From assembly GCA_016718605.1 (NCBI GenBank), contig JADKCY010000022.1, forward strand, positions 1 to 37,109: DNA of 37,109 nt. The letters run 5' to 3'. The translations under genes and the position numbers were made by a program. This document shows, piece after piece, positions 6,403 to 14,810 of this stretch; within the stretch, counting starts at the first letter, position 1; each line of letters starts with the position of its first letter. The notes under the pieces were generated by a model. The model saw only the letters and a program-made list of their open reading frames with translations, was not told where the DNA came from and did no database searches. This stretch comes from Lysobacterales bacterium. GTDB taxonomy: Bacteria; Pseudomonadota; Gammaproteobacteria; Xanthomonadales; Xanthomonadaceae.

Positions 6403-9264
6403 ATGGCCTGGACAGCGACTTTCGTCGCCGACACGTCGAACCTTGAACGTGCCCTGAGTGAAGTCGAGGTCAAACTCGGCGGGGTCGAGCAGGAAAGCGA
6501 CAAGCTGCGCAAATCGCTGCAGAAGGTCACGTCAGAGTTTGACGGGTCGAAGATCACGACGCAGGCCCAGACGATGGCCGCAGCGATCGCCAAGATCGAC
6601 GGCGTCAGCAAGCTCACGGCGACCGAGCAGCGGAAGGTCAATGCCCTCGTCACCGAGGCGATGGCGAAATACGAAGCGCTCGGCGTCAAGGCGCCGGCGG
6701 CCGTCTCGCGCCTGTCAGCCGAACTCCAGGAAGCGGCCGCGAAAACGCGCACGCTCGGCACGGCCACACAGCAGACGACGGGTCTCCTTGGCGGCATCAA
6801 GACGGCCGCCATCGGCGCGTTTGCCGGATTCTCGGCCGCGGGCCTGATGGCCGGCGCGATCGGCGGGCTCAAGCGCGTGGCGGGGTCAGCCATCGAAACC
6901 GCCGGGATGCTGTCCGACCTCGCCGCGCAGACGGGCATTCAGGCGTCATCCCTTGACCGCATGCGCCTCGCGGCGGGTCCGGCCGGCGTGGAGCTGACCA
7001 AGATCACGGACGTTGCGACCGAGCTGGGTGTCAAGCTCACGAACGGCGACAAGTCCGTCGTTGCCGGCGTGAAGCGGCTTGGGCTCGACCTGGACGCCTT
7101 GAAGACGTCGAAGCCTGACGCCGCCTTCCTCAGCATTGTCGAGGGGCTCCTGAAGATTCCCGACCCGATGGAGCGTGCACGGGCGGCCTACGGCACGTTC
7201 GGTGAAAAGGGGAAGGAAGTCCTACGGCTGGTCAACGCTGAGTTCATCGAGAACGCGCGGCAGGGCAAAGGATGGAGCGACTCCCAGATTGCGCAACTCG
7301 ATATGGCGGGGCAGGCATGGGAAGACTTCGGGAAAGCCGTTGAAACGTCGACGGGGACCATCCTTGCTAGCCTGATCGGGTTCGAGCAGAAGCGCGTGGT
7401 GTTGCAGCAATCCCTGCTGAACATCGGCACGGGCCTGGTGGCGAACGCCGTCAACACACAGGCGTTCTGGGGCAACGCGTTCACGGGCAACATCTCCTTC
7501 ACCGACAAGCCGACCGCGCCTTCAGCGCCTGGGGCGCCATCGGCATCAGGCGCGCTCGGCGTGCCATCAGACGCCGAGATGTCGAAGATAGTGGCGTCGT
7601 TGAACGCCGAGGCTGCAGCCGCGCTCAAGGCCGGCGGTGCGGTGAAGATCCTGCAGGACTTGCGCCTCGACCAGCGCGGATGGGATGCGCACGTCGCGCA
7701 ATTGCGGTCAGAGACACAGGCGCTTAGCGGCATGGCCGTGATGGCGGCTGCGGCGGCACAAGGGCTTGATTCCGTGGCGCGGTCACGCGCGTCTGTCGAA
7801 ACCCTCACCATCGCTGGCCGCGGCGACGTGGCGGCGCGCGCGTTGCCGAACGCGTTCGAGCTTGGCAACACGATCAGCCTGGGCGGGTTTGTTGGTGCGG
7901 GCGCGACAGGAGGGTCGTCCAAGTCAGGCATGAACTGGGGCGGCGTGATGTCGCAGCTCCCCGGACAACTCGCCGGCGTGTTCTCCTCTGGCGGCAACTC
8001 TGGCCAGATCGGCGGCGGCCTCGGGTCGTTGGCGGGCGGGCTTGGCGGCACGCTCGCGGCCTCTGGCCTCGGCTTGGCTGCCGGCTCCTTCCTCGGGTCG
8101 GCGGTACCGGTCATCGGCACACTGATCGGGGGGTTCCTCGGCAAGAAGCTCGGGAGCCTATTCGGGCCAAGCAAGAACGCCATCGCCACGCAGGCGGCGA
8201 ACGGCCGCATTCAGGACTCACAGGCGGGTCTCCTGTCGCAGTACGGCAGCGTCGCGAACATCGCGGGTATGGGCGCCGCCGGCGCGGACCTAGCGGCGGC
8301 GTGGGGCTCGCGCGGCACCGCCGGCGAGCAGCAGTTCGCCCGGCTCACCGCGGAGTTCGAGCGCCAGAACAGCCTGCTGGCTGAGCAGACGACCCTGCAG
8401 GCCGACCAACTCTCGCTCGAGCAGGAACGCACGCGCCTTGCGGAGTCATTGATCCCAACGTTCGCCACCGTGGCCAGCCTGTCTGAGAAGTACGGGCTGA
8501 ACATGGACGGCGCTGGCAAGACCGTGCAGCAACTCGGCACGACCGCCAGCTTCACGACGCTGATCAACGACATCGAAACGCTCGAGCGCGCTGGGTGGGA
8601 CGTTGGCGGGATGCTCGAAGGCATGTCCGACGAGATCTCCGGCGTCGTGTCGAAGTCGGTCAAGTTCGGCACCGAGATCCCCGCGAACATGAAGCCCTAC
8701 ATCGAGGAGCTCGCCAGGTCCGGCAAGCTGCTCGACGAGAACGGCGTGGCGATCACGGACCTCACGAACATTAAGTGGGGCGCGCCGGTCAAGACCGAGG
8801 CCGACAAGGTGCGCGAAGCAATGGAGTCCATTTCGAAAGCGATGGAACCCATGATCACGCGCCTGGGCGAGATCGTCGACCTCCTGACGCGTCGTCTACC
8901 TGCGGCCGCGGCCGAAGGGGCCCGTGGCACGCAGGATGCGTGGGACGCGAATCGTCCCGACTTCCGGGTTGACGCCGGAGGCGGCGAGCCGACCTCGAGC
9001 GGCTATGCCGCTGGGGGGGTGGTCTCGCGCCCGCGTCGCGCCTGGGTCGGGGAAGGCGGCCAACCGGAGATCATCGGCTCCGTCGACTTCATGGCCTCTG
9101 CGCTGTACCACGCGATGGCGCGCGCCGGCGCGAGTGGGGTGAGCGGGGGCGGCAGCACGGTGGTCGACGCGCGTATCGAACTGAACGGGCACGAACTGGG
9201 CCGGCAGATGATCACCATCCTGCCTGAAGCCGCCAGGCGCGCTGGCGTGAGCCTTCCGCGATGA
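6403..9264 (+). CDS. Tape measure protein
   Basis: Sets tail length and later helps DNA pass the cell envelope. The protein has 953 residues. It starts with a long helical coiled-coil region (about 1-125), then a hydrophobic Gly/Ala segment (about 128-155) and a TMP-like core (MLSDLAAQTGIQASSLDRM). A second extended Gly-rich hydrophobic region lies at about 530-595, followed by further helices with LEQERTRLAESL. At roughly 1.5 angstrom per residue the protein predicts a tail near 140 nm. The C-terminal GYAAGGVVSRPRRAWVGEGG motif is typical. The 4-base overlap with the next gene shows tight coupling. Confidence 0.92.
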   Translation: MAWTATFVADTSNLERALSEVEVKLGGVEQESDKLRKSLQKVTSEFDGSKITTQAQTMAAAIAKIDGVSKLTATEQRKVNALVTEAMAKYEALGVKAPAAVSRLSAELQEAAAKTRTLGTATQQTTGLLGGIKTAAIGAFAGFSAAGLMAGAIGGLKRVAGSAIETAGMLSDLAAQTGIQASSLDRMRLAAGPAGVELTKITDVATELGVKLTNGDKSVVAGVKRLGLDLDALKTSKPDAAFLSIVEGLLKIPDPMERARAAYGTFGEKGKEVLRLVNAEFIENARQGKGWSDSQIAQLDMAGQAWEDFGKAVETSTGTILASLIGFEQKRVVLQQSLLNIGTGLVANAVNTQAFWGNAFTGNISFTDKPTAPSAPGAPSASGALGVPSDAEMSKIVASLNAEAAAALKAGGAVKILQDLRLDQRGWDAHVAQLRSETQALSGMAVMAAAAAQGLDSVARSRASVETLTIAGRGDVAARALPNAFELGNTISLGGFVGAGATGGSSKSGMNWGGVMSQLPGQLAGVFSSGGNSGQIGGGLGSLAGGLGGTLAASGLGLAAGSFLGSAVPVIGTLIGGFLGKKLGSLFGPSKNAIATQAANGRIQDSQAGLLSQYGSVANIAGMGAAGADLAAAWGSRGTAGEQQFARLTAEFERQNSLLAEQTTLQADQLSLEQERTRLAESLIPTFATVASLSEKYGLNMDGAGKTVQQLGTTASFTTLINDIETLERAGWDVGGMLEGMSDEISGVVSKSVKFGTEIPANMKPYIEELARSGKLLDENGVAITDLTNIKWGAPVKTEADKVREAMESISKAMEPMITRLGEIVDLLTRRLPAAAAEGARGTQDAWDANRPDFRVDAGGGEPTSSGYAAGGVVSRPRRAWVGEGGQPEIIGSVDFMASALYHAMARAGASGVSGGGSTVVDARIELNGHELGRQMITILPEAARRAGVSLPR

Positions 9265-10943
9265 GTGCGCAGACGTTCTCCGCGACGATTGCCGGCGTCA
9301 CGAAGGCCATCGAGCGGCCGCGGTGCTCGTTCGTGGTGAACGGCATCGGCGACTGCAGCTTCGACGTGATCTCGACCGGGGCCGCCTACGTGCCCTCCGA
9401 CGGCGATGCCGTGGTGATCACGCTGGGCGGCGCCGCGTTCTGGACGGGCAATGTCATCGAGGCCCAGGCGCAGTTCCTTGGCCCCACGGCCGGGACGCGC
9501 GTCACGGTCACGGCGCAGGACAAGAACCACCTGCTCACGCGTGCGCTGCACAACACCATCTACGCCGCCGGGTCGCTTGAGTCGACGATCGACATCCTGA
9601 CGGGTGTCGGCGGGAACTGGACCGATGTCGGCATCACGAAGGACGCCGGACAGGCCACAGGCCCCACGCTCGATGTCGTCACGGCCGCCTGGATGAAGGG
9701 CCACGAGCTTGCGAAGTATCTGTCGGCGCTCAGTGGCTACATCCACTGCGTCGATGCGGCCTCCGCGATCAAGTTCTGGTCGCCCGGGTCGGTGTCGAGC
9801 GGCGTCACGCTCTCGACCGCCAACAGCAACATCGAGGTCGTGAGCTGGCAGCATGACCGCTGGGACTACCGGAACCGCGTCTGGGTGGTCTACGGGCCGA
9901 GCGAGGTCCGCACCGTCTCCGATCCCTTCAACGGGGACGGCAGCACGCGAGACTTCAGCCTGCACTATCGAGTGGCGTCCGCGCCTGGCACGATCACACT
10001 GACCGACGGCGCGACGACCGTCGTGGCGCCCGTGGGCGTCTACGGCGTTGACACGTCGATGGAGTGGACGTTCGACGCGGCGACAGGCAGCTACGGCGCC
10101 ATCCGCCAAAAGAACACCTTCACCGTGCTCTCGTCGTCGTGGCTCCTGACCGCTTCGTATGCCTCGCAGTTCCCAAACTACGTGTTCGTCGACGATGCGG
10201 CCGAAGTCGCCGCCCGTGGGCAGTGGAACGACGCCCTGGCGCTGCCGGATGTAACCGACCTCGACGAGGCGACCGCCTCAGGGGCGGCGTTCATCCGGAC
10301 CAGCATCCCGCGTCCGAAGACGTGCCGCATCGTCACCCGCACGGACGGCATCACCGCCGGGTCGACCGTGGTCGTGAGCCTCTCGGAGATCGGTATTTCC
10401 GAGACGATGCTCGTGCAGCGCATCGACGTGACCTTCGACAAGTCAGGCAGCAACGCCGACCCCCTCTACACCCTCGACCTGGTAAGTGGGTCGGAACTGG
10501 CCGACACATCGGCGGCGCTATTCCAGCGGATCGTCGGTGGCGGTGGGTCGTCGCTGGCGTCCGGGTCGAGTGCTGGGAGCGGGAGCGTCACGACCACGGT
10601 CATCACGCTGGTCGAGGGCGACCTCGGCGGGTCGCGGCTGAACGGGTCAGTGCATACCACCTGGACGCCGACCCGCGAGCACCGCGAGTGGCGCTGCCCG
10701 GCGTCCGGCGACTTCACCGCGCACGCCGAGGTCTGGACGGACGACGCGGGCACGTCGGTCACCCCGCGGGTCTACGACATCACGGCGGCGGCCGCCGTCG
10801 CGACGGGCACGTCCTCCACGAGCACAACGGCTGTCAAGCAGCAGTTGACGTTCACGGCGACGGCCGGCCATGACTACCGGCTCGAGCTGCTGCCCGGCAA
10901 CACCACGAACGCGGTCTACGGATTGGGCAAGGTGCGCGTATGA
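9261..10943 (+). CDS. Tail-tip / baseplate hub protein
   Basis: The 560-residue protein follows the tape measure, the place of distal-tail and tail-associated (gp27-like) hub genes. Its N-terminal half has hub-like segments: CSFDVISTGAAYVPSDGDAVVI, VTVTAQDKNHLLTRALHN and LAKYLSALSGYIHC. From about residue 435 a Gly/Ser linker (GGGGSSLASGSSAGSGS) leads to a C-terminal beta-sandwich-like domain (about 455-560), possibly carbohydrate binding. A single protein may combine the distal-tail and hub roles, since no separate small distal tail gene is seen. The start overlaps the tape measure stop (ATGA). Confidence 0.75.
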   Translation: MSAQTFSATIAGVTKAIERPRCSFVVNGIGDCSFDVISTGAAYVPSDGDAVVITLGGAAFWTGNVIEAQAQFLGPTAGTRVTVTAQDKNHLLTRALHNTIYAAGSLESTIDILTGVGGNWTDVGITKDAGQATGPTLDVVTAAWMKGHELAKYLSALSGYIHCVDAASAIKFWSPGSVSSGVTLSTANSNIEVVSWQHDRWDYRNRVWVVYGPSEVRTVSDPFNGDGSTRDFSLHYRVASAPGTITLTDGATTVVAPVGVYGVDTSMEWTFDAATGSYGAIRQKNTFTVLSSSWLLTASYASQFPNYVFVDDAAEVAARGQWNDALALPDVTDLDEATASGAAFIRTSIPRPKTCRIVTRTDGITAGSTVVVSLSEIGISETMLVQRIDVTFDKSGSNADPLYTLDLVSGSELADTSAALFQRIVGGGGSSLASGSSAGSGSVTTTVITLVEGDLGGSRLNGSVHTTWTPTREHREWRCPASGDFTAHAEVWTDDAGTSVTPRVYDITAAAAVATGTSSTSTTAVKQQLTFTATAGHDYRLELLPGNTTNAVYGLGKVRV

Positions 10944-12742
10944 GCCTGCGCGGGGGGGCGTCCGTTGTGGTGATCGTGCTGCTGTCGGCGCCTGCGGCGG
11001 CGCAAACGACCACGACCAGGACCGACCGGCTTGTGGCATCGACCTCTGTGGTCATCGGGGGCACGTCGTTCACGACGAGCGCGGCGACCATCGGCACCTC
11101 ACTGGGTGTGACCGGGGCCACCACGTTGAATGGGAACGTGACGCTTGGAGACGCGTCGGGCGACGCGCTCAACTTCTCCGGCCGGGTCAACACGTCGATT
11201 CTGTGGACGACCGACAACCTGGTCGACCTGGGCGCTAGCGGAGCGAACCGGCCGCGCGATCTGTTCCTCGGGCGCAACGCGGCGATCGGGGGCACGCTCG
11301 GGGTGACCGGGAACACGACGCTCACCGGTGACGTGGCGATCAACGGCAACGATCTCACGTCAACCGGCGTGCTCACGGTCAGGCCGACGGGGAACCTGAC
11401 GCTCGACCCGACCGGTGATGTGATCTTCGGGGCGGACGGGCTCGACGTGCTGCCCGCGGCCGCGTACACCTACAACCTCGGGTCGTTGACGAACAAGTAC
11501 CTGACGCTGCACGCCGCCGAGTTGTGGGTCGAGACACTCGTGGCGCAAGACACGATCGCGACGATCGGTGGGCGTATTCTCGTCGGCCCGACGACCATGC
11601 TGAGCGACAGCCTGCTCGCCGCCGCGACAGACATGAAGGTGAAGCACAACAACCTCGCGAACGGCGACCGGGTCTACCTCGAGGCGAATGGCGCCGTCGA
11701 GTTCATCGCGGTCACGTCTGCCGCGAGTGGCGGCGCGGGGAACTACATCTACTCGATCACGCGCAACCTGGATGGCTCTGGCGCCAACGACTGGGCGGCA
11801 GGCGATGCCGTGTTCAACACGGGACAGACCGGATCAGGCTGGATCGACCTCTATTCGGTGCGTGGGGTCAAGGTCGGCACCGAGGAAGGCCCGACCATCT
11901 GCGGGAATGAGCGCCAGTCGTCCACCTACAACGACTGGGAATCGCGTTGGTGCGTGGGAAACCTCAACGGGGTGTACGGCTACAGCGCCGACACCTACGG
12001 CGCGGCATTCGGCGACCCATCGGCGAACAACCTGGTCCTCGACGCCACCAACGGCGTGCGGTTCCGGAACGGCACGACCGTACTCGGACAGCTTTCCTCG
12101 ACGACGTGGACGCTCGGAAGCACCAGTACTGAGCATCTGAACCTGACTAGCACGGCGCTTGAGTTCAAGAACGGGGCGACGGTGTTGGGGTCGCTGGATG
12201 GGTCCACCCTCACGCTCGGGCAACCGCTCACGGCGAACAACACGGGGCAAGTGCTGATCGACAGTGATTCGATCGATTTTCGGTGGCGCAATAACGCTGG
12301 GTCGACATCTGTGGTGTTTCAGGTCAAAGACAACGGCGGAGTGGCGAATGTCTACGCGGCGGGGTTTCTGATCGACGCCGGGACGATCAACGGGGACAGT
12401 GACGGCAGTCGGACGTATGCGTCGCGCGGGACGGGCGTGGGGCTCACGATACAAGCGGGATCGAGTGGCACGGGGACGTTGACGCTTGACGCGTTCAATG
12501 TGGTTCCAGATCTCGACAATTCCATTGATCTTGGGTCGTCGTCGGCGGCGTGGTCTGAAATATTCGTTGACATCGGGGCGACCGTGCAGGACGTCAACCC
12601 GATCGGGCTCGGCTCGAACGGGCAGTTTTTCGAAAAGACTGACGGGCTGTCTGGCACCGTGACCTGCACCGCCGGATCAAGCGTGGTCATCACCGTGGAG
12701 TCAGGAATCGTGATCTCGGTCACCGGAACAGGATGCTCGTAA
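10940..12742 (+). CDS. Tail fibre-like repeat protein with N-terminal signal peptide
   Basis: The 600-residue Thr/Ser/Gly/Asn/Leu-rich protein has repeated beta-motifs of the type G-x-T-L-G-V-T-G-x-T-T-L-x-G (near residues 53-65, 114-128 and 405-425) and I-D-L-G-S-x-S-x-A-W, as in elongated fibres and spikes. The N-terminus is unusual: a basic start, a VVVIVLLSAPAAA hydrophobic core and a likely AAAQ cleavage site near residue 22, a good Sec signal peptide. The ATG overlaps the upstream stop (ATGA), supporting this start. A terminal Cys-containing segment (TVTCTAGSS, TGTGCS) could form a disulfide. Whether it is virion fibre, exported protein or both is unresolved. Confidence 0.72.
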   Translation: MSLRGGASVVVIVLLSAPAAAQTTTTRTDRLVASTSVVIGGTSFTTSAATIGTSLGVTGATTLNGNVTLGDASGDALNFSGRVNTSILWTTDNLVDLGASGANRPRDLFLGRNAAIGGTLGVTGNTTLTGDVAINGNDLTSTGVLTVRPTGNLTLDPTGDVIFGADGLDVLPAAAYTYNLGSLTNKYLTLHAAELWVETLVAQDTIATIGGRILVGPTTMLSDSLLAAATDMKVKHNNLANGDRVYLEANGAVEFIAVTSAASGGAGNYIYSITRNLDGSGANDWAAGDAVFNTGQTGSGWIDLYSVRGVKVGTEEGPTICGNERQSSTYNDWESRWCVGNLNGVYGYSADTYGAAFGDPSANNLVLDATNGVRFRNGTTVLGQLSSTTWTLGSTSTEHLNLTSTALEFKNGATVLGSLDGSTLTLGQPLTANNTGQVLIDSDSIDFRWRNNAGSTSVVFQVKDNGGVANVYAAGFLIDAGTINGDSDGSRTYASRGTGVGLTIQAGSSGTGTLTLDAFNVVPDLDNSIDLGSSSAAWSEIFVDIGATVQDVNPIGLGSNGQFFEKTDGLSGTVTCTAGSSVVITVESGIVISVTGTGCS

Positions 12743-13086
12743 TGCGCGCATGGTTGGTCGTCCTCTGTCTCGTGCTCGCGGCCGCGGCGTTCGCGCAGGA
12801 CGCGCCTGTCGCGTCACCGGTTCCGCACGCCCTGACCGACGCAGAACGGTGCAGCGTGGACAGCCTGGCGCAGCGGGCGACCATCATGGCCCTCCGTGGT
12901 GAACTGGCCAAGCTCACGGCGCGGATCGCGGAACTTGAGGCGCCGCTCGTGAACGAGGCCGTCGCGAAAGAACGCGCCAGCCTCGAGGCACAGTTTCGTG
13001 AGCGGCTGAAACCTCCCGAGGGCAGCACCTTCAACTGGCAGACCCTGACCTTCGTCGCGCCGAAGGCGCAGGAGCCCAAGCCGTGA
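12742..13086 (+). CDS. Secreted coiled-coil protein in lysis region
   Basis: The 114-residue protein starts at ATG 12742, sharing one base with the fibre stop (TAATG). An N-terminal Sec signal (LVVLCLVLAAAAFAQ) is followed by a short linker, a coiled coil (about 50-95, ALRGELAKLTARIAELEAPL) and a Pro/Lys-rich end. It is immediately upstream of a one-TM protein and a lysozyme-like gene. A spanin-like or periplasmic lysis accessory role is possible, but no lipobox or spanin signature is seen. Confidence 0.65.
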   Translation: MRAWLVVLCLVLAAAAFAQDAPVASPVPHALTDAERCSVDSLAQRATIMALRGELAKLTARIAELEAPLVNEAVAKERASLEAQFRERLKPPEGSTFNWQTLTFVAPKAQEPKP

Positions 13087-13460
13087 CTGAAGCGATGGCG
13101 GTCGAGGTCATCAAGCAGGGCGGGTTCGCGGTGGCGTGCCTGGTGATGTTCCTGTTGTATCGCAGCGACTCGAAGGGGTGGCAACAGAAACAGAGCGAGA
13201 CGGTCTCGGCGCTGATGGGGCTGTCTGAGCGCACCTCGACGACGTTGACGAAACTCGGGGAGACGCAGGCGTCGTTGACGTTGATTCTGGCGCGGATCGA
13301 GACGCACCTGGACCGGAACCACCTCTGCCCGGTGACGCAGGTCTCCTCGGAACTGTTGCGCGACGTGGGGAGCGTGCCTGGGCGCCGCAACGTGGACCGC
13401 GTGGTGCGGGATGCGATCTCGAGCGCGGTGATCGCGCACAGCCGCGCGGATGTCGACTGA
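13083..13460 (+). CDS. Holin-like one-TM protein
   Basis: The 125-residue product starts with GTG overlapping the previous stop. One N-terminal transmembrane segment (about residues 10-26, GGFAVACLVMFLLY) is followed by a long amphipathic helix (KQSETVSALMGLSERTSTTL and on) and a charged C-terminus. Such short membrane-anchored coiled-coil proteins are common beside endolysin genes, where they act as holins or holin-like proteins. Position just ahead of the lytic transglycosylase supports this. The membrane segment is seen; pore formation is inferred. Confidence 0.6.
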   Translation: MTEAMAVEVIKQGGFAVACLVMFLLYRSDSKGWQQKQSETVSALMGLSERTSTTLTKLGETQASLTLILARIETHLDRNHLCPVTQVSSELLRDVGSVPGRRNVDRVVRDAISSAVIAHSRADVD

Positions 13461-13656
13461 CGATGGCTGCGCCTGGTGCGATGCCGACGCGCGTTACCTG
13501 GACCGTTCGACCGAACCCGGCCGAACGGTGTGCCTGTGCTGCGCGCGTGTCGTCCCGCCCGCGAGGGAGCCGGTAGATGGTGGTCCGCGAGAGCCTCCGC
13601 CCCGTCCTGCAGCAGTGCTACCGCTTCGGGGGCCACGTGACGGGCCTGCGGGATGA
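13450..13656 (+). CDS. Possible small zinc-knuckle protein
   Basis: The 68-residue ORF starts within the end of the holin-like gene and overlaps the next gene by 80 nt. Its N-terminal part has CAWC at about residues 8-11 and CLCC at about 28-31, a spacing that could bind one zinc ion. The C-terminal half is Pro/Arg-rich and may simply be the out-of-frame shadow of the transglycosylase gene. It could be a real mini-protein or a spurious ORF. Confidence 0.4.
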   Translation: MSTDDGCAWCDADARYLDRSTEPGRTVCLCCARVVPPAREPVDGGPREPPPRPAAVLPLRGPRDGPAG

Positions 13657-14101
13657 TCAGGGCCGCCTCGTCGACGGCGTCAGGCTGCTCTGGGCCCTCG
13701 CCGGCATCGAGAGCGACTACGGTCGCCTGGCGGAGTTCGCCCGGCACGAGCCGGCGTACATGCCGCGTGGTCGCTACTACACGCAGTCGATCGAGCAGCG
13801 CCAGGCGTGGGCGCGGTGGGGCATCACCGCAGCGTGCTCGTTTGGCGCCTGGCAGGTCATGGCGGCGACCGCGCGGGAGATGGGCTACGACGGCCCGCCG
13901 CACGGCCTGATCGACCACGAGACCTGCTGCCGGGTCGCCACGGCACTGATCACGCGCCGCTTCGTCATCGCGCACGGCGTCACGACCCTGCGCGACGTGT
14001 TCGACGCCTACAACTCGGGCAACGCGCGCGACGGCGTGGTGCCCTCCGCCTACATCACGAAGGGGCTCGCGGCCTACGGGCTCGAGCTCCCCACCCTGTG
14101 A
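13577..14101 (+). CDS. Lytic transglycosylase-like endolysin
   Basis: Predicted to cleave the peptidoglycan glycan strand for lysis. The 174-residue protein has a lysozyme-like/SLT pattern: LLWALAGIESDYG with the candidate catalytic Glu45, ITAACSFGAWQVMAATAREMGY (the GxxQ/GAWQxM block), a helix with CCRVATALI, and VFDAYNSGN near residue 146. There is no signal peptide or membrane segment, so release would depend on a holin. A virion-associated muralytic role is less likely because it sits with membrane and secreted lysis-type proteins. Confidence 0.82.
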   Translation: MVVRESLRPVLQQCYRFGGHVTGLRDDQGRLVDGVRLLWALAGIESDYGRLAEFARHEPAYMPRGRYYTQSIEQRQAWARWGITAACSFGAWQVMAATAREMGYDGPPHGLIDHETCCRVATALITRRFVIAHGVTTLRDVFDAYNSGNARDGVVPSAYITKGLAAYGLELPTL

Positions 14102-14103
14102 GG

Positions 14104-14502
14104 ATGTTCATGAAGCGCAACCCGTTCCCGTTCCTCGTACTCGTGATCGTCGTGCTGCTCGGCCTGCTCGGCGCCGTCGATCAGGCGGGCGCCCAGCCTG
14201 TCACGAATCCGGCCGGCGTGATCTTCCGGCCCGCGATGGATCACTCCCTGTTGACCAGCTACGAGTTCGGATACTTCACGACGGCTGCGGACGTGGACCC
14301 GATTCGGAAAACGACCATTCTGCCGGCGGATCTAACGCCAGACGGAGCCGACTTCCGCTTCCCTTTTCCGCGGCTCGCCTTCGGGAGCTTCACGCACAAG
14401 CTCCGGGCGTGCGCCGCGGCGGTCTGTTCGGACTGGGCGCCAGCGGACAAGCCGACGGTCGTCAGCCCTTTTCCTCCGGGTGTGGTGCGCTTGGGCAGTT
14501 GA
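14104..14502 (+). CDS. Secreted protein with Fn3-like beta domain
   Basis: ATG 14104 follows the endolysin stop by 2 nt. The 132-residue protein has a clear signal peptide: a basic MFMKRNPFPF start, a LVLVIVVLLGLLGAV core and a likely cleavage at QAGAQ near residue 31. The mature part is beta-rich and resembles a fibronectin-III-like strand order (YEFGYFTTAADV, FTHKLRACAAAVCSDWAPAD), with two cysteines that could pair in the periplasm. It may sit on the cell surface or in the periplasm during infection. No named family is recognised. Confidence 0.65.
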   Translation: MFMKRNPFPFLVLVIVVLLGLLGAVDQAGAQPVTNPAGVIFRPAMDHSLLTSYEFGYFTTAADVDPIRKTTILPADLTPDGADFRFPFPRLAFGSFTHKLRACAAAVCSDWAPADKPTVVSPFPPGVVRLGS

Positions 14503-14810
14503 TCGTGTTCCCCGAGGGCTACGTGTGGCCGGGGCGTCGGGTGGCGTGGCTCGCGCTCGTGAATCCACGGCGTGAGGCACAGACGGTGACCGTGACGCTC
14601 CTGCAGGAGTCCGGCGAGCTGGGGACACGGACGACGACGGTCGGGCCACGGGGGCGCGTCGGGCTTGAGGTCGGGGCGTGGTTCGGGCTGACGCGGGATA
14701 CGGCGTTCGGGCTCGAGGTGGGGTGTGCGGGCTGCGCGGCGTCCCTGGTGATGTGGGACGCAGCATATACGTGGCCGGCGGCGAGTGTGCCGGTGGAAGG
14801 GTGCCGATGA
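14499..14810 (+). CDS. Small beta-rich protein, start uncertain
   Basis: The coding frame between the secreted protein and the next gene encodes about 102 residues, including PGRRVAWLALVNPRREAQTV, TLLQESGELGTRTTTVGPRG and CAGCAASLVMWDAAYTW. This looks like an immunoglobulin-like sandwich. Plausible starts are TTG 14499 (overlapping the upstream TGA) or GTG 14505; a GTG at 14409 would overlap the upstream gene by 94 nt. None has a strong ribosome-binding site. It ends in an ATGA overlap with the next gene, which supports a real gene. Confidence 0.55.
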   Translation: MIVFPEGYVWPGRRVAWLALVNPRREAQTVTVTLLQESGELGTRTTTVGPRGRVGLEVGAWFGLTRDTAFGLEVGCAGCAASLVMWDAAYTWPAASVPVEGCR

